Under the pieces are notes generated by a model. That model saw only the letters and a program-made list of their open reading frames with translations, had not been told where the DNA came from and searched no databases. Below are positions 57,929 to 64,000 of a stretch of DNA of 64,000 nucleotides, in pieces; positions within the stretch are counted from its first letter, which is position 1, and each line of letters begins with the position of its first letter. The stretch comes from CAYJAY01 sp964368445 (lineage in GTDB: Bacteria; Bacillota; Clostridia; Oscillospirales; Ruminococcaceae), in NCBI GenBank assembly GCA_964368445.1, contig CAYJAY010000003.1:55695-119694 (forward strand), given 5' to 3'. Both the position numbers and the translations under genes were made by a program.

Positions 57929-59488
57929 ATGGAAAAAAAAGCTATAATAATCGGCGCAGGCCCTGCGGGGCTTACGGCTGCATATAAGTTGCTTAAAGAA
58001 ACCGATATCAAACCTGTTATATACGAAGAAAGCGACATGATAGGCGGCATATCAAAAACCGTCCCTTACAACGGAAACCGAATCGACATAGGTGGTCACA
58101 GATTTTTTTCTAAAAATACCGACGTCAACGCACTTTGGAAAGAGCTTATGCCGATACAAGGAAAAAGCTCTATCGACGACATTCTTTTAGGTCGAACAAA
58201 GAAGCTCGCCGAAAGCGACGCCGACCCGGAAAAGCAAGACGTAGTAATGCTTATTAGAAACCGTGTTTCAAGAATTTTCTTTAAGAGAAAGTTTTTTGAT
58301 TATCCTATCTCTATGAAACCCCAGACTTTTATAAATATGGGCTTTGTCGACACCGTGAAATCCGGGTTTGGATATCTTTTTTCCGTTGTGTTTAAGCGCA
58401 AAGAAAAATCCCTTGAAGATTTTTATATAAATCGTTTCGGCCGTCCTTTATACTCGATGTTTTTTGAAGGATATACCGAAAAACTTTGGGGGGTTCACCC
58501 GTCCGACATATCCCCCGAATGGGGTTCGCAACGTGTCAAAGGAATTTCTCTTTTAAAAGTTATAGGAGAGATGTTTAAAAAACTTTTTAACATTCGTTCA
58601 AAAAAAGTTGAGACCTCTTTAATTGAAGAATTCTTCTACCCCAAAAAAGGGCCCGGCCAACTTTATGAAGTTATGGCGGAGAAAATTTTAGAGATGGGCG
58701 GCGTTATCCACATGAACAGCGCCGTAAAAAAGATAAACACAAAAGACGGCGAGATTAATTCTGTCGAAGTTTTGGAACAAAACGGAACTACTTCTACAGT
58801 GAAGGGCGACTATTATCTTTCGACGATGCCTGTTAAAGACCTAATCGAAGGAATGAACGACGTTCCAAGCGACGTTTCAAATATTGGTTCAAACCTCCCC
58901 TATCGTGACTTTATAACGGTCGGGCTTTTGATGAAAAAGCTTTTACTTAAAAACAAAACCGACATTAAAACGATGAACGACATCGTTCCCGATTGTTGGA
59001 TATACATGCAAGAACGCGACGTAAAACTTGGACGTCTTCAGATCTTCAACAACTGGTCTCCCTATATGGTCAAAGACTTTGAAAATACAGTTTGGATAGG
59101 CATGGAATATTTCTGTACCGAAGGCGACGAGTTTTGGAACACCCCTGACAAAGAGTTTATCGAGTTTGCTATCGACGAGCTTGCAAAGGTCGACATAATC
59201 GACAAACAAGACGTTCTCGATTCGGTTAGAATTAACATCAAAAAAGCATATCCGGCTTATTTCGGAACATATTCCGAATTTGATAAAGTTCGCGAGTATC
59301 TCAATGGTTTTGGAAACCTTTTCTGTCTCGGAAGAAACGGCCAACACCGCTACAACAACATGGACCATTCGATGTTAACAAGCTTTGTTGCGGTCGACCT
59401 TATCAAAAACGGATCGACCGACAAAAAAGAGCTTTGGAACGTCAACAGCGAAGAAGAATACCACGAAGAAAAATCACAAGAAAATTAG
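57929..59488 (+). CDS. FAD-dependent oxidoreductase, UDP-galactopyranose-mutase-like
   Basis: A 519-residue flavoprotein. KKAIIIGAGPAGLTAAYKLL is the FAD-binding Rossmann loop, and the second block IDIGGHRFFSKN carries the GGHRFF motif. YSMFFEGYTEKLWGVHPSDI and WGSQRVKGISL are typical of the large UGM/protoporphyrinogen-oxidase-like group annotated as amine-oxidase family. The C-terminus LFCLGRNGQHRYNNMDHSML closes the FAD pocket. It is longer than classic UGM (about 370 residues), so substrate may differ: sugar ring contraction or a carotenoid/quinone-like oxidation. It is divergent from a GT-C-like gene, which supports a role in cell-envelope glycan synthesis. Confidence 0.85.
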   Translation: MEKKAIIIGAGPAGLTAAYKLLKETDIKPVIYEESDMIGGISKTVPYNGNRIDIGGHRFFSKNTDVNALWKELMPIQGKSSIDDILLGRTKKLAESDADPEKQDVVMLIRNRVSRIFFKRKFFDYPISMKPQTFINMGFVDTVKSGFGYLFSVVFKRKEKSLEDFYINRFGRPLYSMFFEGYTEKLWGVHPSDISPEWGSQRVKGISLLKVIGEMFKKLFNIRSKKVETSLIEEFFYPKKGPGQLYEVMAEKILEMGGVIHMNSAVKKINTKDGEINSVEVLEQNGTTSTVKGDYYLSTMPVKDLIEGMNDVPSDVSNIGSNLPYRDFITVGLLMKKLLLKNKTDIKTMNDIVPDCWIYMQERDVKLGRLQIFNNWSPYMVKDFENTVWIGMEYFCTEGDEFWNTPDKEFIEFAIDELAKVDIIDKQDVLDSVRINIKKAYPAYFGTYSEFDKVREYLNGFGNLFCLGRNGQHRYNNMDHSMLTSFVAVDLIKNGSTDKKELWNVNSEEEYHEEKSQEN

Positions 59489-59557
59489 AGAATATCACCA
59501 AAAAAGACAGGCATTTTTGCTTGTCTTTATTTGTTTGAAAAGTTTTTTCGACAACGA

Positions 59558-59586
59558 TTGACTTTATCGCTTTTATTAAGTAAAAT
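59558..59586 (+). promoter_or_regulatory. Promoter of the SAM hydrolase / ECF transporter unit
   Basis: TTGACT (59558-59563), 17 bases, TAAAAT (59581-59586). The ATG at 59624 is about 38 bases downstream, with AAAGGA in between. Confidence 0.75.
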
Positions 59587-59623
59587 AGGTAAGTAAAAAA
59601 ATACTTTTAAAGGATTAAATTAA

Positions 59624-60466
59624 ATGAAACCTCTTGTGTTACAAACCGACTTTGGTCTTGACGACGGAGCCGTCTCTGCCATGTATGGCGTTTCAAACTC
59701 TGTAAGCGATGATCTAAAGATATATAACCTAACCCATGGCATAACCCCCTATGACGTTTGGGAAGGAAGCTATCGTCTCATTCAAACGCTAAGTTATTGG
59801 CAGCAAGGAACTGTATTTGTTTCGGTCGTCGATCCCGGTGTCGGATCGGACAGACGAAGCGTTGTTGTCAAAACCGAATGTGGACGTTATATCGTAACCC
59901 CCGACAACGGAACATTGACGCATGTAAAAAGAATTGCAAAGATAGCAGAAGCTCGAATTATCGACGAAAATGTCAACCGTCTGCCCAATTCAGGCGAATC
60001 ATACACTTTCCACGGGCGCGACGTTTACGCATACACCGGCGCACGGCTTGCCGCAGGCGCTATCACGTTTGAACAAGTAGGACCTTGCTTCGACGTGAAC
60101 GAAATTATTATGCTCCCTATAGTCGAACCTATCATTAAAGAAGGCAAAGCTTGCGGAACAATCGATGTTTTGGACATTCGTTTTGGAAGCCTTTGGACAA
60201 ACATATCTCGCGAAAGCATTTTGGAAATAGGCTTAAACTACGGTGACCGAGTCGAGATAAAAATCGAAAATGATACAAGGGCGGTATATCGAAACATCAT
60301 GCGTTTTTCTCGCTCGTTCGCAGACGTTTATGTCGGCGAACCGCTCATGTACATAAACTCGCTCGACTGTGTCGCGATAGCCATTAACCAAGGTTCTTTC
60401 TCAAAAGCATACAACATCGGAACAGGAAACACTTGGCGTATTACAATCTCAAAATCAAAGATCTAG
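59624..60466 (+). CDS. SAM hydroxide adenosyltransferase (SAM hydrolase, DUF62 family)
   Basis: A 280-residue enzyme of the fluorinase/chlorinase/SAM-hydroxide-adenosyltransferase superfamily. VLQTDFGLDDGAVSAMYGVS is the N-terminal block with the catalytic-site Asp, DVWEGSYRL, VSVVDPGVGSDRRSVVVKT and VTPDNGTL follow, and SYTFHGRDVYAYTGARLA gives the F-H-GRD motif (the Arg-Asp-His triad that activates water). It cleaves SAM to adenosine and methionine. The gene lies upstream of a complete ECF transporter in a single transcription unit; a linked purine or methionine salvage role is inferred. Confidence 0.93.
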   Translation: MKPLVLQTDFGLDDGAVSAMYGVSNSVSDDLKIYNLTHGITPYDVWEGSYRLIQTLSYWQQGTVFVSVVDPGVGSDRRSVVVKTECGRYIVTPDNGTLTHVKRIAKIAEARIIDENVNRLPNSGESYTFHGRDVYAYTGARLAAGAITFEQVGPCFDVNEIIMLPIVEPIIKEGKACGTIDVLDIRFGSLWTNISRESILEIGLNYGDRVEIKIENDTRAVYRNIMRFSRSFADVYVGEPLMYINSLDCVAIAINQGSFSKAYNIGTGNTWRITISKSKI

Positions 60467-60549
60467 AAATTGTTTTCGTGCGCGTTTGCACAGCGCTCTT
60501 GCGCGGTGTACTTGCGCTTTGAAATATATTACAAATTAGGAGAGAAAAA

Positions 60550-61101
60550 ATGAAAAAATCACCTATCACCCTTGTTGTTGCAATCGGCATCGGCGCGGCA
60601 TTGTTCTTTGTTTTGGGACGTTATGTGGCTATTCCAAGCCCGGTACCCAACACAACCATCAACATCCAATACGGTCTTCTCGGATTCATGGCTTGTGTCT
60701 TTGGACCTGTTGCCGGCCTATTTATCGGACTTATCGGACACGCGCTAATCGACTTCTCATGGGGTTGGGGAATTTGGTGGAGCTGGGTTATAGCTTCCGC
60801 TGTCTGTGGCTTTGTCATGGGATTGGTAAGCAAAAAAACCGCTATTGCTCGTGAACAGTTTGGCAAAAAAAGCATCATTCGTTTTAACATCTACATGGTT
60901 GTAGCAAACGTCATTGCTTGGGCGTTAGTCGCTCCTGTACTTGACATACTTATCTTTGCAGAACCTGCAAACAAAGTTTTCACACAAGGTGCTGTTGCCG
61001 GAATTTCTAACATCATCACCTCTTGCATCGTCGGAACTCTTCTTTGCATAGCATATGCACAAGTTAAACCCAAAAGCGGCAGCCTTAAAAAAGGAAAATA
61101 G
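60550..61101 (+). CDS. ECF transporter substrate-binding (S) component, UPF0397 type
   Basis: A 183-residue protein with six membrane helices, which captures a substrate for the ECF module. The stretch VAIPSPVPNTTINIQYGLLG followed by VFGPVAGLFIGLIGHALIDFSWGWGIWWSWV is the UPF0397 signature, with the aromatic WWSW that lines the pocket. The family is not assigned one substrate. TTAGGAGA lies seven bases before the ATG. It is 83 bases after the SAM hydrolase gene, and its ATPase and transmembrane partners follow. Confidence 0.9.
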   Translation: MKKSPITLVVAIGIGAALFFVLGRYVAIPSPVPNTTINIQYGLLGFMACVFGPVAGLFIGLIGHALIDFSWGWGIWWSWVIASAVCGFVMGLVSKKTAIAREQFGKKSIIRFNIYMVVANVIAWALVAPVLDILIFAEPANKVFTQGAVAGISNIITSCIVGTLLCIAYAQVKPKSGSLKKGK

Positions 61102-61153
61102 AAACTTTCTCTTAGCTGCTAGGCGAGATGTTATAGTTTTCGCCTAATAAACA

Positions 61154-61229
61154 AAACGGTAGATACATGGTTTTTTTGCGGTATCGTGTGATAAAGATAC
61201 GGACATGGCAAGCCATGTACCTGCCGTTT
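61154..61229. repeat. Nested palindromic intergenic element, copy of the 30.4-kb type
   Basis: Outer arms AAACGGTAGATACATGG and CCATGTACCTGCCGTTT match in 15 of 17 positions. Within it are ACATGGCAAGCCATGT and a GTATC/GATAC hairpin. The inner GGACATGGCAAGCCATG resembles the GGACAGGGGCAAGCCCTG core of the element at 30368-30442. It lies between the S component and the ATPase gene. Confidence 0.7.
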
Positions 61230-61255
61230 AAAATTTTTTATAATGGTGTGATAAC

Positions 61256-62974
61256 ATGAAACAAACCCCAAAAATTCAATTTGAAAATTTCGGTTTTAAG
61301 TATAACGCGCAGGTAGACCCGACGTTATATGATATAAATCTTACGATAAATTCAGGCGAAAAAATAGTTATCTGCGGCCCGTCCGGTTGCGGAAAATCCA
61401 CCCTTGCCCATTGTATAAACGGACTTATCCCAAATTCATATTACGGAGATATAACAGGGAAATTTTTAATAGACGGCGAAGACATGTCAGACAAAGATAT
61501 CTTCACCATTTCAAAAAAGGTGGGTACCGTGCTTCAAGATGCCGACGGACAGTTTATCGGTTTAACCGTTGCCGAAGACATAGCTTTTTCTCCCGAAAAC
61601 GACAACATAGTTCAATCAGAACTTTTTAAACTTGTTGAGAAAGCCGCAAAAGAAGTTGCGATATCGGAGCATCTTAACCATGCTCCACATGAAATTTCGG
61701 GTGGCCAAAAACAACGCGTTTCGCTTGCAGGGGTTATGGTGGACGATGTTGATATTTTGCTTTTTGACGAACCTCTCGCAAACCTCGACCCCGCAACCGG
61801 CAAAAAAGCAATTGAACTTATAGATGAAATTCAAAAACGTCGCAGAGCAACGGTAGTTATAATTGAGCATCGTCTTGAAGACGTGTTACATCGCCCCGTC
61901 GACAGAATTATACTGATGAACGACGGAAGGATTGTCGCCGACTGTTCACCCGGAGAACTTCTTTGCAGTTCGCTTTTAAAAGAAACAGGAATTCGTGAAC
62001 CCCTTTACCTAACCGCTTTGAAATATGCCGGGGTTGAGGTGGCCCCGAATATGAATCCGGACAGCATAGAAGAGATAGCTCTTTCTAAAGACGACATAAA
62101 AAAAGTGTCCGCTTGGTTTGAAGCCGTCCCGAACAGCGATTCGACACAAATAGAACCAATTATCTTAAAAGCTTCAAACATAGATTTTAGTTATCCAAAC
62201 GGCAAACATGCGCTGTGCGACATCTCGCTTGATATTCACAAAGGCGAGATGATGAGCATTGTCGGGCGCAACGGCGCCGGCAAGTCAACGTTCTCTAAGC
62301 TTATCTGCGGTTTTGTTAAACAACAAAGCGGACAGCTTTATATATCCGACCAAAACTTGGCTGATTTCAGCATCAAAGAACGTGCCGACAGAATTGGATA
62401 TGTCATGCAAAACCCAAACCAGATGCTTTCTAAACCGATGATTTTTGATGAAGTCGCTTTGGGACTTGTTATGCGCGGAGAAACAGATCAAAAACTTATC
62501 GAGCAAAAGGTGGATGATGCACTTAAAACCTGTGGGCTTTTTGAGTTTCGTTCGTGGCCCGTCGTTGCCCTTTCATATGGCCAAAAAAAGCGTGTTACCA
62601 TCGCTTCAATCATGGTGCTTGAACCGGACATCATCATACTTGACGAGCCAACCGCCGGGCAAGACTATCATCACTATACCGAGATCATGGAATTTTTGGT
62701 CGAGCTTAACAAACGCGGTACCACCGTAATAATGATCACCCACGATATGCATCTCATGCTTGAATATTGCAAACGTTCGGCGGTTTTTTCAAACGGAAAA
62801 CTTATAGCAGACCTGTCTTCGGCAGAGATTTTGACAAACCCCGAAATAATTGAAAACGCAAACTTAAAGGAAACTTCGCTTTTCGGACTTGCGTTGAAAT
62901 GCAACATAAATAACCCCACTGAATTTGTCAAACGTTTCATAAGTTTTGAAAGAAAGGGACGAGACAATGGTTAA
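61256..62974 (+). CDS. ECF transporter ATPase with two fused nucleotide-binding domains
   Basis: A 572-residue protein with two complete ABC ATPase domains (A and A'). First domain: Walker A GPSGCGKST, signature SGGQKQRVSLAGVM, Walker B DILLFDEPLANLDP. Second: Walker A GRNGAGKST, signature LSYGQKKRVTIASIM (Tyr in place of the first Gly), Walker B DIIILDEPTAGQD. It drives the ECF module, replacing the separate EcfA and EcfA'. The linker at 270-300 is acidic. The stop overlaps the EcfT gene, so the two are coupled. No close strong Shine-Dalgarno was found before the ATG (TATAATGGTGTGATAAC). Confidence 0.95.
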   Translation: MKQTPKIQFENFGFKYNAQVDPTLYDINLTINSGEKIVICGPSGCGKSTLAHCINGLIPNSYYGDITGKFLIDGEDMSDKDIFTISKKVGTVLQDADGQFIGLTVAEDIAFSPENDNIVQSELFKLVEKAAKEVAISEHLNHAPHEISGGQKQRVSLAGVMVDDVDILLFDEPLANLDPATGKKAIELIDEIQKRRRATVVIIEHRLEDVLHRPVDRIILMNDGRIVADCSPGELLCSSLLKETGIREPLYLTALKYAGVEVAPNMNPDSIEEIALSKDDIKKVSAWFEAVPNSDSTQIEPIILKASNIDFSYPNGKHALCDISLDIHKGEMMSIVGRNGAGKSTFSKLICGFVKQQSGQLYISDQNLADFSIKERADRIGYVMQNPNQMLSKPMIFDEVALGLVMRGETDQKLIEQKVDDALKTCGLFEFRSWPVVALSYGQKKRVTIASIMVLEPDIIILDEPTAGQDYHHYTEIMEFLVELNKRGTTVIMITHDMHLMLEYCKRSAVFSNGKLIADLSSAEILTNPEIIENANLKETSLFGLALKCNINNPTEFVKRFISFERKGRDNG

Positions 62975-63797
62975 TCTATTTAATTATATCGATCGAAAAT
63001 CGTTTGTCCACGACCTAACCGGCGCAACAAAACTTGTTTGTTTGCTTGTTTTATCGTTAGCTTCGATGATAACGTTTGATACAAGATTTTTAATTGTTCT
63101 GCCTCTTATTTCGATTGGGGTATTTGCCGCTTCAAAAATTAAATATTCCGACATCAGCTTTATTTTAAACTTCACAATAGTTTTCATGATTGTAAATAAC
63201 ATCATGGTTTTCATCTTTTCCCCACAACATGGGGTTACAATCTACGGAACAAAACACATTTTGCTCGATCTTCCGGGACGTTGGGATGTAACGCTGGAAC
63301 AGCTTTTATATCAGCTTAATATCGTGCTAAAATATATCTGCTCGATACCGATTGTTCTTTTGTTTGTGTCCACAACAAACCCCAGCGAATTTGCGGCTTC
63401 GCTAAACAAGATAGGTGTAAACTACAAGATAGCATATTCTGTTTCGCTCGCCCTTCGCTATATACCCGACATACAACGAGAATACACCGATATATCGCTT
63501 TCTATGCAAGCGAGAGGGCTTGAGATGAGCGCCAAACGTTTAGGGTTGATTAAGCGCCTTAAGATGGCGGCAACACTTATTATTCCGCTTATTATTTCAA
63601 GCATAAACCGCATCGAGGTAATCTCAAACGCAATGGAACTTAGAGGTTTTGGGAAAAACAAAAAAAGATCATGGTATCGTTCAAGAAAATTCAAATTTTC
63701 CGACTATCTTTCGATTGCTCTTTGTGTTGTTCTTTTGCTTGTTGCTCTAGCGTTAAACTTTATAAACGGCGGACGATATTGGAATCCGTTTGTATAA
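62967..63797 (+). CDS. ECF transporter transmembrane (T) component
   Basis: A 276-residue EcfT protein with five or six helices and the coupling regions: YIPDIQREYTDISLSMQARGLEM carries the ARG motif of the first coupling helix, and NRIEVISNAMELRGFGKNKKR the second RG motif; both grip the ATPases. The ATG at 62967 is chosen because AAGGGACGAG lies upstream; it overlaps the ATPase gene by eight bases. A longer frame from 62946 (TTG) has no support. It completes the transporter started by the S component and fused ATPase. Confidence 0.94.
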   Translation: MVNLFNYIDRKSFVHDLTGATKLVCLLVLSLASMITFDTRFLIVLPLISIGVFAASKIKYSDISFILNFTIVFMIVNNIMVFIFSPQHGVTIYGTKHILLDLPGRWDVTLEQLLYQLNIVLKYICSIPIVLLFVSTTNPSEFAASLNKIGVNYKIAYSVSLALRYIPDIQREYTDISLSMQARGLEMSAKRLGLIKRLKMAATLIIPLIISSINRIEVISNAMELRGFGKNKKRSWYRSRKFKFSDYLSIALCVVLLLVALALNFINGGRYWNPFV

Positions 63798-63798
63798 T

Positions 63799-63870
63799 CT
63801 CTGCCTTACGGCAGAGCTATTAGAAATAATCCTGCGGATTATTTTGTATATTCTTCTGCCTTACGGCAGA
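63799..63870. repeat. Cluster of three short perfect hairpins
   Basis: CTCTGCCTTACGGCAGAG (63799-63816), AATAATCC-TGC-GGATTATT (63825-63843) and TCTGCCTTACGGCAGA (63855-63870), the first and third sharing the same core TCTGCCTTACGGCAGA. They follow the EcfT stop and may include its terminator, but T-runs are weak. Confidence 0.75.
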
Positions 63871-63917
63871 GCTCTAGCGTGCATACAATGAGCGCCGTGC
63901 TTTTTTACATGTTAAAA

Positions 63918-63945
63918 GGGGCTGTGACAATTTCGTCACAGCCCC
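63918..63945 (-). terminator. Terminator of a gene entering from the right edge
   Basis: GGGGCTGTGAC and its exact complement (11 bp, six-base loop) are followed on the minus strand by TTTT. No gene end on the minus strand is visible to the right within the window, but the orientation suggests that a convergent minus-strand gene lies beyond 64,000. Confidence 0.65.
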
Positions 63946-64000
63946 TCAGACTGTCGAAAAACCCCTATTGAAAAAATACGCTTGGCATTTTGCACAAACC

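Noticed and set aside
60467..60549. Riboswitch before the ECF S component
   Set aside because: GC-rich with short self-complementary stretches (GCGC and CTTGCGC), but no known riboswitch core could be matched by eye, and the region is only 83 bases.

Overview
The window reads as a chromosomal segment of an AT-rich member of the Bacillota, most likely a clostridium-like lineage. The evidence is the classical Firmicutes order rimP-nusA-rnpM-ylxQ-infB-rbfA-nrnA-truB-ribF-rpsO-pnp, sigma-A type promoters (TTGaca/17 bp/TATAAT), GGAGG-type ribosome binding sites, an ECF vitamin-type transporter, and a TagGH/Wzm-Wzt-type polysaccharide exporter. No rRNA, tRNA, CRISPR array, prophage or intact insertion sequence was found. 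Genus-level placement is not possible from reading alone.

Layout. (1) 1-19.9 kb, minus strand: a very AT-rich surface-polysaccharide locus. It encodes a truncated WaaL/Wzy-type ligase or polymerase, a GT2 glycosyltransferase, a WbaP/WcaJ-type phosphoglycosyltransferase, two methyltransferases, a GT-C enzyme, an FdtA-like sugar ketoisomerase, a large membrane protein of GtrII type, a fused GT2-GT4 enzyme, a methyltransferase-kinase with a coiled tail that resembles the WbdD chain terminator, the ABC exporter ATPase (with a C-terminal glycan-binding domain) and permease, a WbsX/GH99-like protein, WecB, and a GT4 enzyme behind a strong promoter. A decayed IS3-family transposase lies at 3.25-3.57 kb. 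(2) 20.1-28.2 kb: one gene for a giant secreted beta-solenoid surface protein of about 2,700 residues with its own promoter and terminators on both sides. Ligase, initiating transferase, ABC export, chain terminator and a giant surface protein side by side resemble S-layer glycoprotein glycosylation loci; this is an inference. (3) 28.5-42.2 kb: tsaD, an SDR gene, and the rpsO/pnp and rimP-infB translation and RNA operon, interrupted by a DUF2442/DUF4160 pair and by a twin 58-bp repeat. (4) 42.3-53.7 kb: a GtrA-like protein, purine nucleoside phosphorylase, an orphan pilin-like protein, a GNAT protein, a GH3-like and a GH2-like protein that both appear to have lost catalytic residues, trmL, a pyridoxal kinase, serA and serC. 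(5) 54-64 kb, mostly plus strand: a DUF937 protein, an unrecognised 368-residue protein with its own promoter and terminator, a GT-C-like membrane protein divergent from a UGM-like FAD enzyme, then a SAM hydrolase next to a complete ECF transporter (S, fused A-A', T).

The genes fall into three functional themes: envelope glycan synthesis and export, the translation/RNA operon, and small-metabolite salvage or transport. The most unusual points are the WbdD-like terminator joined to an ABC-dependent glycan pathway next to a giant putative acceptor protein, and the translationally coupled pair of apparently inactive glycoside hydrolases. Functions are inferred from motifs read by eye; no database search was run.
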